Notes: generated by a model from the sequence alone, not told the origin. DNA of 64,000 nucleotides from SVTX01 sp045602385 (GCA_045602385.1 JAZSBL010000025.1:1-64000); one strand, 5' to 3'; counted from the stretch's first letter, positions 1 through 9,179 are shown. Made by a program: numbers and translations.

Positions 1-123
1 ATCATCCCGCAGGGAGATCGTCTGCATCACGCTCTGCAGATCATGGTACCCGTCGGGCCGCTTACCCAGAACATCCAGTGTCAGATTCACCTTCGCGTAA
101 GCAGGTTCAAAAATTGTGGTCAT
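1..123 (-). CDS. ispE: 4-diphosphocytidyl-2-C-methyl-D-erythritol kinase, N-terminal part (runs off the left edge)
   Basis: Reverse translation gives 41 residues beginning MTTIFEPAYAKVNLTLDVLG, followed by KRPDGYHDLQSVMQTI. The AYAKxNLTLDVLGKRPDGYH block is the N-terminal signature of IspE, the GHMP-family kinase that phosphorylates CDP-methylerythritol in the non-mevalonate isoprenoid pathway (cytoplasm). The ATG overlaps the stop of the upstream DUF1015 gene in an ATGA arrangement (120-123), so translation is probably coupled. The rest of the gene lies outside the window, so ATP-binding motifs cannot be checked. Confidence 0.93.
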   Translation of the reverse strand, partial: MTTIFEPAYAKVNLTLDVLGKRPDGYHDLQSVMQTISLRDD

Positions 124-1382
124 TTAATCTTCCGTCCTTCCAAATAGTATCTCTTTTCCCGGGCGTGACCCATTGAGAAGGTCTTTCTCGGCAATGCGCC
201 ATCGCAGATAACGGTTTTGAAGAGCATATCCTTGCTCATTCCCTCAAAGAGCATGCCAACCGCATTTTCCTTTTTTGAAAGTGTCTTCGTACTATCAATT
301 CCGTGTATGTAATCAATAACAACGCCCTCGTGGCTCTTGACGTACTCGTCAAGGAACGCCTGAAGCGTGCCCACGGGAAGCTGTGCGGTGGGATTTTGGC
401 AAGTGACCGTCTTGCTCTCCTCGCCGATTACAAGCTCAAAGCTCTGAGCCTCTCCACCACCGTTGCGGGAAGCAAGGTATGACTCAAGCTCCTTCACAAA
501 ACCCGCTCTGTCAACGCTAAACGCGACCCTGTATATAGGCTCAAATTCAAGCGCATCATCATGGAGATTTACTATCTCGCAAAGCGCGTATCTTGCAGGG
601 TGGTCTGCCGCCGCTTCCGCGCCGATCTCGGTCTTGATCTCCTCGTAAAGCGCCTTCGCGCTTGCAAGCGAGTGATTTCCGTCACCTATCGCAAAGAGGA
701 GCGCAGGCGCATCCACGCCGTATTTCTCCTGCATAACGCCCTCTGCACAAAGGACATTGAGCGCCTCGTTTATCTTATCAAAATCGCTCTCGTCAACAAA
801 GTATCCCGTAACGTGTCCGCTGTTTGCCATAAGGTCGAAATCGTATGCCTTTTTATAGCTTTCCGCCTTTGCCGCCACGGGCTCTACAACGGTTCTGTCC
901 TTATCGTCTATCAGGATCATTATATGTGGCATCTCTATTGCGGCTCCGCGACGAATAGCTACTCTCGGAGGAATTCTCTCAAGCACGGTGCCCTCGGTCG
1001 CACGGGTGATCGTGACAGAGCCCTTGTTGTAGTTATACTCCTCAAGGTCGATAGCGCCGACTATTCCGCGCCTGACCTTGCCGTCAGACTGTACTCTCTC
1101 AAGGTATATCATAGTGTTTTCATGGCACTTGAGCGTTCCGTTATCAAGATACTCTCTCATTCTTGCGTTGATCTTCGGGATCGCTTCCGCCTCCATGTCG
1201 AGATATGCCTCCGGAAGCATCAGATCAAGTGTCGATGGCGTGCCGTCAACGTATGCTCTCGCGCTTCTCCAATACTCTCTCTCGCTTGTGTACTGGTCGC
1301 AGGCTACGCACGCCCACTTGGTTCCTCTCTCACCTTCAAGATCGGGCAGATATATATTAGCAGGATAAAATAATTGTTTCAT
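120..1382 (-). CDS. DUF1015 family protein
   Basis: A 420-residue cytoplasmic protein with no signal peptide or membrane segment. Its start (MKQLFYPANIYLPDL), the WACVACDQYTSE stretch and the IGDGNHSLASAK motif near residues 232-242 match the widespread DUF1015 family, whose reaction I cannot state. The start at 1382 is chosen because AAAGGAG lies 8 bases before it; an in-frame codon 16 residues earlier has no ribosome site. The GDGNH motif loosely recalls the DG(H/N)H motif of ParB-like kinases, a weak hint only. From general knowledge, DUF1015 genes often neighbour serC-serA in Clostridia; here serC-serA lie about 28 kb away. It is co-transcribed with ispE through a 4-base overlap. Confidence 0.85.
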   Translation of the reverse strand: MKQLFYPANIYLPDLEGERGTKWACVACDQYTSEREYWRSARAYVDGTPSTLDLMLPEAYLDMEAEAIPKINARMREYLDNGTLKCHENTMIYLERVQSDGKVRRGIVGAIDLEEYNYNKGSVTITRATEGTVLERIPPRVAIRRGAAIEMPHIMILIDDKDRTVVEPVAAKAESYKKAYDFDLMANSGHVTGYFVDESDFDKINEALNVLCAEGVMQEKYGVDAPALLFAIGDGNHSLASAKALYEEIKTEIGAEAAADHPARYALCEIVNLHDDALEFEPIYRVAFSVDRAGFVKELESYLASRNGGGEAQSFELVIGEESKTVTCQNPTAQLPVGTLQAFLDEYVKSHEGVVIDYIHGIDSTKTLSKKENAVGMLFEGMSKDMLFKTVICDGALPRKTFSMGHAREKRYYLEGRKIK

Positions 1383-1411
1383 TTCAAGACTCCTTTTGAG
1401 TTTATGCATAT

Positions 1412-1440
1412 ATGATAGCATAAAACGCACAACAAATCAA
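1412..1440 (-). promoter_or_regulatory. Sigma-A-type promoter for DUF1015-ispE
   Basis: On the minus strand TTGATT (1435-1440) and TATCAT (1412-1417) are separated by 17 bases and lie about 30 bases upstream of the gene start. Confidence 0.7.
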
Positions 1441-1514
1441 TACCCAAAAGGAATTCTTGTATACGTATTCAAATGAAAAGCACTGCCGGGAGCAATTTTT
1501 ATTGAGATTTCCTA

Positions 1515-1543
1515 TTGACAACCATGTCGATTTTCCATATAAT
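1515..1543 (+). promoter_or_regulatory. Consensus sigma-A promoter for lysC
   Basis: Perfect TTGACA (1515-1520) and TATAAT (1538-1543) with a 17-base spacer. Transcription should start near 1550, leaving a leader of only about 45 bases, too short for a lysine riboswitch. Confidence 0.9.
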
Positions 1544-1594
1544 ATGTATATAATTCGCATTTACTTGCATTTTACCGAAAGGATATATATAACC

Positions 1595-2920
1595 ATGGCA
1601 ATTAAAGTAGTTAAATTCGGCGGCTCCTCTCTTGCAGACGCGGAGCATTTCCGCCAGGTAGCCTCAATAGTTAAGGCTGACCCCGCGCGACGCTACGTTA
1701 TCCCCAGCGCACCCGGAAAGAGATTTTCCGATGACACAAAGGTCACGGACATGCTCTACACATTCTACGAGCTTGTTCGCTCCAGAGCGGCAAGCGAGGT
1801 AATAGATGCGCAGTACGAAAGCATCAAGGCAAGATATAACTCTATAATTAAGGAACTCGGCATTAATCTCGACCTCACAGGTGAATACGAGTATATCAAG
1901 AACGCTATTCTCCACAGCTCAGGACGTGACTTTGCCGCAAGCCGCGGAGAATACCTCAACGGTATCATTCTTGCGAAATACTTGGGCTTCGACTTCATAG
2001 ACGCCGAAAACGTTATCTACTTCAAGGAAAACGGAAGCTTTGACGAGGAAAAGACCAACGATATGCTCTCCCTTGAGCTTAAGGACCACAAGTATGCGGT
2101 AATCCCCGGCTTCTACGGCATCAACCCCAACGGAACAGTTGTTACCTTCTCTCGCGGTGGCTCTGATATTACCGGTTCTATCGTTGCGCGCGCGGCAGAG
2201 GCAGATCTCTACGAGAACTGGACCGACGTTTCGGGCTTTATGATGGCAGACCCCAGAATCATCAAGAATACCCAGCCCATCGATACCATCACCTATCGTG
2301 TGCTTCGTGAGCTTTCCTACATGGGCGCAACCGTTCTCCACGAGGACGCTATATTCCCTGTTCGTTACGCCGGTATCCCGATCAACATAAAGAACACCAA
2401 TCGTCCCGAGGATAAAGGAACAATGATCGTTTCTCAGGCTTCGGGCTACGACACCGAGCACGTTATCACCGGTATTGCCGGAAAGAAGGGTTTCTCGGTT
2501 CTCACTATCGAGAAGGATATGATGAACTCCGAGGTGGGATTTGGACGCAAGGTGCTTGAATCTCTTGAGGACTTCGGTGTTTCCTTTGAGCATCTCCCCT
2601 CCGGTATCGATACCATGAGCGTTGTCGTTCAGAATGCGCAGATCAAGGGCAACGAGGAGAAGATAATTGCCGCAGTAACCAGAAGAACCAAGCCCGACAG
2701 CATCACTCTTGAGGGCGGACTTGCGCTTGTCGCAGTAGTTGGACGAGGAATGGTAAAGGCACGTGGAACCGCCGCTCGCGTATTCAACGCGGTATCCAAT
2801 GCAGGCGTTAACATCAAGATGATCGATCAGGGCTCATGTGAGCTTAACATCATCGTAGGCGTAGACGAGCATGATTTCGAGACCACTCTCAATGCTATCT
2901 ACAATGAGTTTGTGAAATAA
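1595..2920 (+). CDS. lysC: Aspartate kinase
   Basis: A 441-residue aspartokinase that phosphorylates L-aspartate, the first step toward lysine, threonine and methionine. The amino-acid kinase fold starts with VVKFGGSSLAD (residues 5-15). The substrate region TFSRGGSDITGSIVARA is followed by two C-terminal ACT regions, the last ending in GSCELNIIVGVDEHDFE, which normally bind lysine or threonine for feedback control. The VPSAPGKRFSDDTKVTDMLY insertion after the first strand is typical of the clostridial monofunctional type. The start at 1595 (MAIKVVKFGG) is preferred over an upstream ATG because GAAAGGA precedes it and the family begins here. The gene is transcribed alone from a consensus promoter and ends at a terminator shared with truB. 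Confidence 0.96.
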   Translation: MAIKVVKFGGSSLADAEHFRQVASIVKADPARRYVIPSAPGKRFSDDTKVTDMLYTFYELVRSRAASEVIDAQYESIKARYNSIIKELGINLDLTGEYEYIKNAILHSSGRDFAASRGEYLNGIILAKYLGFDFIDAENVIYFKENGSFDEEKTNDMLSLELKDHKYAVIPGFYGINPNGTVVTFSRGGSDITGSIVARAAEADLYENWTDVSGFMMADPRIIKNTQPIDTITYRVLRELSYMGATVLHEDAIFPVRYAGIPINIKNTNRPEDKGTMIVSQASGYDTEHVITGIAGKKGFSVLTIEKDMMNSEVGFGRKVLESLEDFGVSFEHLPSGIDTMSVVVQNAQIKGNEEKIIAAVTRRTKPDSITLEGGLALVAVVGRGMVKARGTAARVFNAVSNAGVNIKMIDQGSCELNIIVGVDEHDFETTLNAIYNEFVK

Positions 2921-2931
2921 CAAAACACAAG

Positions 2932-2961
2932 AAAAAAACCGTTGCGGTGCAACGGTTTTTT
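2932..2961. terminator. Bidirectional terminator between lysC and truB
   Basis: A perfect hairpin AACCGTTGC-GGT-GCAACGGTT flanked by A7 on one side and T6 on the other, so it can stop both lysC (+) and truB (-), whose stop codon is three bases away. Confidence 0.92.
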
Positions 2962-2963
2962 CT

Positions 2964-3893
2964 TTATAATTCAAAAATTTTTACTGATTTTATTACGGTA
3001 TCCGCATCGCGGGCAACGGCCTCGCCGAGCGCGAAGAATTCGCCCCTCTCGTTGGCAATTCTGACCCTTTTGCCGACGGATATATCTGTCTTTATCTTTT
3101 TCTGATAGATCGGGCATCCGGCACGGAAAAGCTTCTCAAAAAACGCAGGCAATCTAACAATTTCAAGATCAGAAAACAGTCTTTCGGTGGGTAACAGTAA
3201 CCCGTCACGCTCGTCTTCGCTCATCGTCTGTATTGCCTCAAGAGTGTGGCACTCTAAAATCGAAATTCCACACGCCTCAGTCCTCTCAAGAGCCGACATT
3301 GCCGCGCCGCAGCCAAGTCTTGCGCCGATATCCGCGCAAAGTGTCCTTATATACGTGCCGCCACTGCATTTTACGTCCAAAACGTAGTCGGTGGCGCTAT
3401 CGGTTGGCTCACAGGTAAGCGAAAGCACCTCTATCTCCCTCGCTTCGCGCTCGATAACAACTCCCTGTCTTGCAAGATCGTAAAGCTTCTGTCCGTTGAC
3501 CTTCAAAGCAGAATACATCGGCGGTATCTGCTTTATCTTGCCCACAAATCCCGCACACGCACCAACGACCTCGTCTGCGGAAGGAATATTCTCGCTCCTC
3601 GTTAAAATTTCACCTGTCGTGTCCTCGGTATCGGTCGTTATGCCGAGACGCATTCCCGCGCGATATCCCTTTCTGTCAGAGGAGATATATTCGCAGGCCT
3701 TAGCAGCCCTGCCGACAAGAACCACAAGCACACCCGTCGCCATAGGGTCAAGCGTTCCCGCGTGACCTACGCGCTTTGTACCGTACAGCCTTCTTATTTT
3801 GTTTACCACGTCGTGCGAGGTCATCCCCGCGGGCTTATAAACGGGCAGGATTCCGCCGGGGAGATTGTCCCTTTCGGTGTGCTTGACTCCCAT
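2964..3893 (-). CDS. truB: tRNA pseudouridine-55 synthase
   Basis: A 309-residue TruB that converts U55 in the T-loop of tRNAs to pseudouridine. The N-terminal GILPVYKPAGMTSHDVV and the catalytic block RVGHAGTLDPMATGVL with Asp49 are diagnostic; the GGTYIRTLCADIG stretch is the conserved motif of the catalytic domain, and the last ~60 residues form the short PUA-like tail. Its ATG overlaps the trmB stop by one base (TGATG), so the two tRNA-modification genes form a coupled pair. It ends at the shared terminator. Confidence 0.97.
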   Translation of the reverse strand: MGVKHTERDNLPGGILPVYKPAGMTSHDVVNKIRRLYGTKRVGHAGTLDPMATGVLVVLVGRAAKACEYISSDRKGYRAGMRLGITTDTEDTTGEILTRSENIPSADEVVGACAGFVGKIKQIPPMYSALKVNGQKLYDLARQGVVIEREAREIEVLSLTCEPTDSATDYVLDVKCSGGTYIRTLCADIGARLGCGAAMSALERTEACGISILECHTLEAIQTMSEDERDGLLLPTERLFSDLEIVRLPAFFEKLFRAGCPIYQKKIKTDISVGKRVRIANERGEFFALGEAVARDADTVIKSVKIFEL

Positions 3894-4546
3894 CAGTTGA
3901 ACCTCACGATCGCAGAATTAATGGCATAGCCCTTTTCAGACCAGTTTTTCTCATACTCGGTCATTACGTTACCCTCGGCGCGGTCGCTGTTGTGAAGGTC
4001 GCGTGTCATCCACTCAACCGTACAGCCGAATTCCTCAAAGGATTCAAGTGAAAAATCAAACAGGCCCACATTGTCGGTCTTGAATATAAGTCTGCCGTCC
4101 TCCTTCAAAATTCGCTTGTATCGCTCAAGGAATATACGGTGCGTCAAGCGACGCTTGGCATGCCCCGCCTTGGGCCACGGATCGCTGAAGTTGAGATATA
4201 TACGGTCAAGACAATGCTCCGGAAACCACTCGTTAAGATTATCGGCATTGCCGATGATAAAACGGAGATTGTCGGGTCGCTCGTCAGAGCAAGCCATCGC
4301 TTTTTCAAGCGCTACGCAGCATACGTCAGGCACCTTTTCCATCGCGATAAGGTTCTCGTGGGGGCGCGCCTTTGCCGTTCCAACGGCAAAATTACCCTTT
4401 CCGCAGCCTATTTCAAGGCAGAGTCCCTTGCTTTTGTCGGAAAAGGGTGACGCGGGATCCGCCATAAGCACCGACGGATCGGCTATAAGTAACTCGGCAC
4501 AGGCTCTGATCCTCTCCTCGCCGTGCCTCTTTTTTCTCATTCTCAT
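3893..4546 (-). CDS. trmB: tRNA (guanine-N7-)-methyltransferase
   Basis: A 217-residue SAM-dependent methyltransferase that makes m7G46 in tRNA. The SAM-binding motif LEIGCGKGNFAVGTA and the TrmB signature IYLNFSDPWPKAGHAKRRL are clear. The N-terminal MRMRKKRHGEER is the usual basic lead. AGAGG lies about 10 bases before the ATG; a second in-frame ATG two codons later is an alternative start. It is the first gene of the trmB-truB pair. No strong promoter is visible upstream, only a weak TTACAT-17-TATGAC. Confidence 0.96.
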   Translation of the reverse strand: MRMRKKRHGEERIRACAELLIADPSVLMADPASPFSDKSKGLCLEIGCGKGNFAVGTAKARPHENLIAMEKVPDVCCVALEKAMACSDERPDNLRFIIGNADNLNEWFPEHCLDRIYLNFSDPWPKAGHAKRRLTHRIFLERYKRILKEDGRLIFKTDNVGLFDFSLESFEEFGCTVEWMTRDLHNSDRAEGNVMTEYEKNWSEKGYAINSAIVRFN

Positions 4547-4593
4547 AAATATATACCTCTATGTCATACTAAAACAAACAATTTAATGTAACG

Positions 4594-4714
4594 CCACGTC
4601 TATCGTGGAATTTCACCCCTACTCTCCTCTATTAAAAGTTTTTGGGGAGGTGGGGAGAGTGCAGAGAGGGGAGGAGACCTCTTTTTCCCAAAAAGGGTCT
4701 CCTCCCCTCTCTGC
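4594..4714. repeat. Intergenic region with a long perfect inverted repeat
   Basis: The core is a 19-bp perfect inverted repeat (4661-4679 and 4696-4714, arm GCAGAGAGGGGAGGAGACC) whose interior CTTTTT-CCC-AAAAAG pairs further, giving about 25 bp of stem. A second small hairpin (CCACG-TCTAT-CGTGG) lies at 4594-4608. The long hairpin follows the ychF stop (minus strand) by 10 bases but has no T-run after it, so it may be a repeat element that also ends or stabilises the ychF transcript. Confidence 0.6.
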
Positions 4715-4723
4715 TATCTATCA

Positions 4724-5818
4724 TCAAACGTTAAATCTGAACAGAACGATATCTCCGTCCTTCATGACGTATTCCTTACCCTCACTGCGGACAAGGCCCT
4801 TATCCTTTGCGGCAACCATATTTCCGCACTCAACAAGGTCGTCAAATGCGATGACCTCTGCACGAATAAATCCGCGCTCGAAGTCGGAGTGGATCTTACC
4901 TGCCGCCTGGGGCGCCTTAGTTCCCTTTGTGATAGTCCAAGCACGAACCTCCTCAGGTCCCGCGGTCAGATAAGAGATAAGACCGAGAAGCGAATAGCTC
5001 GCCTTGATAAGCTTGTCAAGTCCGCTCTCCGCAATTCCCATATCCTCAAGGAACATCTGCTTTTCCTCGCCCTCAAGCTCCGCTATCTCGGACTCAATAC
5101 CGGCGCAAACAGCAATAACGGCACTGTTCTCTGTTGCGGCAAATTCCTTGACCGCCATATATGCGGCATTATCTGTCGGCTCTGCGGCAACCTCATCCTC
5201 GCTTACGTTTGCAACGTAAATAACAGGCTTACGTGTCAAGAGCGGTGTGTCGAAAAGACAAGCCTCCTCGTCTTCTGTAAGAGTCATTGTACGCGCGCAC
5301 TTGCCCGACTCAAGAACAGCATAAATACGCTCGAAGAGCTCAAGCTCGCCCGCGAGGGTCTTGTCGCCCTTCATAGCCTTCTTGGTTCTGTCTATTCTTC
5401 TCTCAACCATCTCCATATCCGAGAAGATAAGCTCCATATTGATAGTTTCAAGATCGCGCATGGGGTTGACCGAGCCGTCAACGTGGATTATATTTTCGTC
5501 CTCAAAGCAACGGACCACGTGGATTATCGCATCGCACTCGCGGATATTGGACAAGAACTTGTTTCCAAGTCCCTCACCCTGGGATGCGCCCTTTACAAGT
5601 CCCGCGATGTCAACGAACTGAATTACCGCAGGGGTGTACTTCTTGGGGTCGTACATCTTGGCAAGCACGTCAAGACGGCTATCCGGCACAGTAACAACTC
5701 CCACGTTGGGTTCTATTGTGCAGAAGGGATAGTTTGCCGACTCCGCTCCCGCATTTGTCAAAGCGTTAAAAAGTGTTGATTTTCCTACGTTGGGAAGTCC
5801 CACGATACCAAGTTTCAT
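4724..5818 (-). CDS. ychF: Ribosome-associated ATPase/GTPase YchF (OLA1 family)
   Basis: A 364-residue Obg-like P-loop NTPase, cytoplasmic and ribosome-associated. The P-loop GLPNVGKST is at residues 7-15, the switch region at FVDIAGLVKGASQGEGLGNKF (DxAG), and the C-terminal TGS-like domain includes the conserved GPEEVRAWTITKGTKAPQAA and ends with a GDIVLFRFNV tail, as in the family. The start has CAAGGAG eight bases upstream. The gene is single, read from its own promoter. Confidence 0.97.
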   Translation of the reverse strand: MKLGIVGLPNVGKSTLFNALTNAGAESANYPFCTIEPNVGVVTVPDSRLDVLAKMYDPKKYTPAVIQFVDIAGLVKGASQGEGLGNKFLSNIRECDAIIHVVRCFEDENIIHVDGSVNPMRDLETINMELIFSDMEMVERRIDRTKKAMKGDKTLAGELELFERIYAVLESGKCARTMTLTEDEEACLFDTPLLTRKPVIYVANVSEDEVAAEPTDNAAYMAVKEFAATENSAVIAVCAGIESEIAELEGEEKQMFLEDMGIAESGLDKLIKASYSLLGLISYLTAGPEEVRAWTITKGTKAPQAAGKIHSDFERGFIRAEVIAFDDLVECGNMVAAKDKGLVRSEGKEYVMKDGDIVLFRFNV

Positions 5819-5871
5819 ATATTTCTCCTTGTGGCTTACTTAAAATGCCCATATTTTCCTATTTTACGTAT

Positions 5872-5900
5872 ATTATACAACATTTGCAGTAAAAATTCAA
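5872..5900 (-). promoter_or_regulatory. Promoter for ychF
   Basis: Minus-strand TTGAAT (5895-5900) and TATAAT (5872-5877), 17-base spacer. Confidence 0.8.
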
Positions 5901-5923
5901 GCATTGGGCTGAAATTTGCAGAC

Positions 5924-5961
5924 AAAAAAAGGGCGGCTACGCCCAGAGGTGGACGTAGCCG
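5924..5961 (-). terminator. Terminator of the TasA/SipW-like operon
   Basis: On the minus strand CGGCTACG-loop-CGTAGCCG is followed by CCC and seven T. It lies 12 bases after the last gene of the operon and just upstream of the ychF promoter. Confidence 0.88.
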
Positions 5962-5972
5962 TAATTTCTTAT

Positions 5973-7451
5973 TTAATTTGGATGTGCATTCCACTTGTAT
6001 GAGCCATACGAGCTTCCTATTCCTCTTTCGAGTTCAAAGTATCCGTCGGTACATACGACCCTTGAGTCTTCCTTGAGTCCATTATGCCACTCATCATGGC
6101 TGTTATTAACGATTTCCTGCCATTCTGCCATGGTACCATTAAAGTTGATGGTAACTACCTTGATATCCGAGCCGAAGTTTCGTGAGAATGTGTTTTTGCC
6201 AAGATATTCAAGGGTGTTTGGCAACGATACGGCGGAAAGTGAAGACGTGTACGCAAGCGCGTTGCCCTCTATTCTCTTTACTCCCTCTCCGACTGTGATG
6301 TTCTGAACTCCTGAGCCATAGTCAAAATTATTTTCGTTCTTATAGAGCTTTGCAATGATCTCAACGGGAATTCCGTTGACCGCTCCGGGTATCTTGGTAG
6401 GATTGTTCAACGTATCGACCGCTTCCACGCGGTAATAGTTGATTATTCCGTCTCCGTCGCTGTCTACCGGTATAAGATTGAGATTTCCTGTATACGTGTA
6501 GATCAGTCTTACGGTAATGTTGCTCGTTGCTCCCTCTATCTTATAATTATCCCACTTTACGCTCATGTCCTGAGCTGCGGCCGCCTGCGCATATTCAGCA
6601 AGCTTTGCATCAACAATTGCCTGACCTTCACTCGACAGATTCTTAGCTGAGCTCTTGAAGCTTTCCTGATACACAACATTACCGTCGTTATCAACGAACA
6701 TTATCTGATATATACTATCCCATTTAGCCGAAAGCGTATAGCTGTTGGTGTTTCCTGCCGAGTAGTAGTAGACAGCCTCTGCATTGGCATTCAGCCAATA
6801 TGCAAACGGAAGACCACCGTTATCCGGACCGCTTTCTCTTACGTAATACTCAATGGTATTATCCGTGATGCAATCAACGGCATATTGCTCGTTGCCGTTC
6901 ATATACGTGATCGTGTAGATAACAGGCTTAAAATCAAAGTTGATAAGCATCTCGCCCGATGAAATGTTTTCGTTCAGCGTGTATGTAACGTATAGCGTTA
7001 TCTCCTCGCCGGGCGCGATCGGCGTGCCACTATAATAGTTCATGCCCTGCGCCGATGGAACAACGTTTGATCCCGCCTCGTCAAGCGACGCGGTAATAGT
7101 CACCTTGTCGGCAGCCCCGCCAAGCGCCGTGTCATACCGTGTTCCTGCATAAACGTACGTGTTGCTCTCGGACTCGTTTTTCGCGGTGATCCTATAAACG
7201 ATCTTTTGCCCCGCGTTGCCCGTGACCGTGGTATTTATATTGGTCGGCAACAGTAACTTGTTGGATTGTGTGGCATCGGTGCCGTCCCATACGGTAACAT
7301 CCCGAATCACCATGCAATCAAAATCCATAGCTTCAGCATTAACCGAACCGTTAATTAACAAATCCGAGCTTATGCTTGCGTATCCTATGCACGCAAATAT
7401 AGACATAAGGGAGAGCGAGATTCCGATAAGGCACTTTAACCATGTCTTCAT
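5973..7451 (-). CDS. Secreted protein with SipW/TasA-type leader and C-terminal leucine-rich-repeat region
   Basis: A 492-residue exported protein. Residues 5-30 form a hydrophobic leader ending GYASISSDLLINGSV, the form seen in substrates of SipW-type signal peptidases. Residues ~35-165 look like a TasA/CalY-style beta domain (KIVYRITAKNESESNTYVYA). The middle carries YTITYMNG/YQIMFVDNDGN repeats of the kind found in clostridial adhesins, and residues ~360-470 a BspA-like LRR_5 block (GVKRIEGNALAYTSSLSAV, LPNTLEYLGKNTFS). There is no LPXTG or choline-binding anchor. The ATG at 7451 is chosen because GAGGGGAG precedes it; a GTG three codons earlier is too close to that site. It is the last gene of the operon and probably a minor or tip protein of the fibre, by inference. 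Confidence 0.75.
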   Translation of the reverse strand: MKTWLKCLIGISLSLMSIFACIGYASISSDLLINGSVNAEAMDFDCMVIRDVTVWDGTDATQSNKLLLPTNINTTVTGNAGQKIVYRITAKNESESNTYVYAGTRYDTALGGAADKVTITASLDEAGSNVVPSAQGMNYYSGTPIAPGEEITLYVTYTLNENISSGEMLINFDFKPVIYTITYMNGNEQYAVDCITDNTIEYYVRESGPDNGGLPFAYWLNANAEAVYYYSAGNTNSYTLSAKWDSIYQIMFVDNDGNVVYQESFKSSAKNLSSEGQAIVDAKLAEYAQAAAAQDMSVKWDNYKIEGATSNITVRLIYTYTGNLNLIPVDSDGDGIINYYRVEAVDTLNNPTKIPGAVNGIPVEIIAKLYKNENNFDYGSGVQNITVGEGVKRIEGNALAYTSSLSAVSLPNTLEYLGKNTFSRNFGSDIKVVTINFNGTMAEWQEIVNNSHDEWHNGLKEDSRVVCTDGYFELERGIGSSYGSYKWNAHPN

Positions 7452-7478
7452 GTATCTCACTCTCCCCTCGTTTGTAAT

Positions 7479-9179
7479 TTACTGTTCGTTATTTTCTTCT
7501 GTGGGAGTGATCATTGCAGTGAATATCTGTTCAGCCTTGCGTCTGACTACTCCGATGATCTTTTTCAAGGGATGACCGATAGTCTCGGGATCAACCTTGT
7601 AATTTCCTCTTGAGACCTCCGCCTCTCTAACGATCTCCCTGTCGTTGTGGATATCTCTTGTAGGAACAAGGACTACGTCTCCTGCCTCAACGGAGTTTCC
7701 GTCGGGATCGTAACGGTAGGTCTTATCGGGACGCTCCTTCCAGAACACATCGATAGCGTCTACACCGATCTCCTCGGGCTCTTCAATCTCAGGGATGGCG
7801 GCGATAAGCTCCTCGACCTCAGCTTCGGGCTCTACAAGCTCCTCTGTCTTTGCTTCTTCATCGGGTGTCTCGTCCGCCTCGACCTCAGACTCCTCTTGCT
7901 CTACCGTTGCCTCAACCTCAAGTACCTCGTCCGCCTCAACCTCGGGCTCCTCAAGAACCGTTTCAATAACCGGCTCGGGCTCTGTGGGCTTTTCGGGTGC
8001 AGGGGGTGTGTTTACTACGACCTTAACCACGGGACGTACAACGTTCGTGATATTGGGCTGTACTATCGTTGTGGGAGCGGTATCCTTGGGCTCTGCCTCG
8101 GGCTCGCTGTATCCTTCAACGCTTACAGTATAAACGTAGAGAAGCTTACTGTCTGTGGGAATTATGAACTTGGTGCAGGTCTTGTCTGCATTTTCGTTCA
8201 TAAGTATGGGTGCCTGGATCGTATCACGGATCTCAAGCATCTCGTCAAAGGTATCAACCATAATAATCTGGTATCCACCTGTCTCGAACATATTGTTGAT
8301 CTTCTGGATATAGGACTTGTACTGCGAGATTATCTTCTTTACACGTGCTGTGTAAGTGATATCGGGTGTTCTTGTAAGGTAGATAAATGCTACAAGAACA
8401 AGGATACAAAGCACATCCAGAACACCTATAACGATAGCCGATGTCTTAAATGCCTCGCTTCCCGCTCCTCTTGTGCAGGCGATCATCTTCGCCTCCTCGT
8501 CCGGAACTGAGGAAGTCATTTTTATGTTGACCGTTTTGGTCGTAAGAGGTATACGAAGCTCGGAAGTGTAGTTATCAACCGCGCTGCCCGAAAAGGCCTC
8601 GCAATCGCTCAACACATCAACCTCAAGGGTCAAGACGATGTTGCTTGTAGTGCTTGTAAGACCATAGGTGTCAAGGAATCTGTTGGCAAGATCGTTGTAC
8701 TCGTCGTAATTGATAACCACGATCTCGTTGATCCTTAATCTGTCAGAGCTGCTCTGCGACTTGTTCTGCACGTTGACAAGCTCGTATTCGGGATTGAATA
8801 TGGCGCTCTTGGAGCTGTTATCGATTATCTCAAGCTTTGACTTGATGGTATATGAATAACGGTAATTTACGTCCTCGGTATCCATATCGATCTCGTATGA
8901 AAAGTCCGCTATAATGCGATCGATAAGAGATGCGACGTAAGACTGATTTTCCGCCAAATGATCTTCCTCGTAGAATTCGTTTTCCTTTAAGAATACGTTA
9001 TAACTGATATTTCCGCGCTCGGTGTAGCCGATGTAGTATTTACTCTCCAGCTGTACCGAAACGAGAGCCGAGATTATAACCGCTACCGTCAGAACGACTG
9101 CAATCACTATCTGGGTAAATATCCATTTTTCACGGTTTTTTCTGTACAAGGCACGGTGTTTCTTTTCTTTTTCCGACAT
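7479..9179 (-). CDS. DUF5305 family membrane protein with acidic tail
   Basis: A 566-residue protein. A first membrane segment (about residues 20-42) is followed by a ~200-residue extracellular domain (SKYYIGYTERGNISYNVFLK onward) typical of DUF5305, a second membrane segment (about 247-269) and a cytoplasmic C-terminal part. The last ~180 residues include a Glu/Pro-rich low-complexity stretch. DUF5305 proteins are commonly encoded beside SipW-like peptidases; the function is not established. AAGGAGGT lies 9 bases before the ATG at 9179, which rules out an upstream TTG. It sits between the peptidase and the large secreted protein, suggesting a role in anchoring or assembling the fibre. Confidence 0.78.
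   Translation of the reverse strand: MSEKEKKHRALYRKNREKWIFTQIVIAVVLTVAVIISALVSVQLESKYYIGYTERGNISYNVFLKENEFYEEDHLAENQSYVASLIDRIIADFSYEIDMDTEDVNYRYSYTIKSKLEIIDNSSKSAIFNPEYELVNVQNKSQSSSDRLRINEIVVINYDEYNDLANRFLDTYGLTSTTSNIVLTLEVDVLSDCEAFSGSAVDNYTSELRIPLTTKTVNIKMTSSVPDEEAKMIACTRGAGSEAFKTSAIVIGVLDVLCILVLVAFIYLTRTPDITYTARVKKIISQYKSYIQKINNMFETGGYQIIMVDTFDEMLEIRDTIQAPILMNENADKTCTKFIIPTDSKLLYVYTVSVEGYSEPEAEPKDTAPTTIVQPNITNVVRPVVKVVVNTPPAPEKPTEPEPVIETVLEEPEVEADEVLEVEATVEQEESEVEADETPDEEAKTEELVEPEAEVEELIAAIPEIEEPEEIGVDAIDVFWKERPDKTYRYDPDGNSVEAGDVVLVPTRDIHNDREIVREAEVSRGNYKVDPETIGHPLKKIIGVVRRKAEQIFTAMITPTEENNEQ

Noticed and set aside
561..1373. Long plus-strand frame opposite the DUF1015 gene
   Set aside because: It has no ribosome site and no family resemblance, and it lies wholly antisense to a clear gene.
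1550..1594. Lysine riboswitch before lysC
   Set aside because: The leader is only about 45 bases, too short, and shows no such fold.
7647..8510. Leucine/cysteine-rich frame opposite the DUF5305 gene
   Set aside because: It is antisense to a well-supported gene with an ideal ribosome site, and its composition reflects the acidic low-complexity strand.
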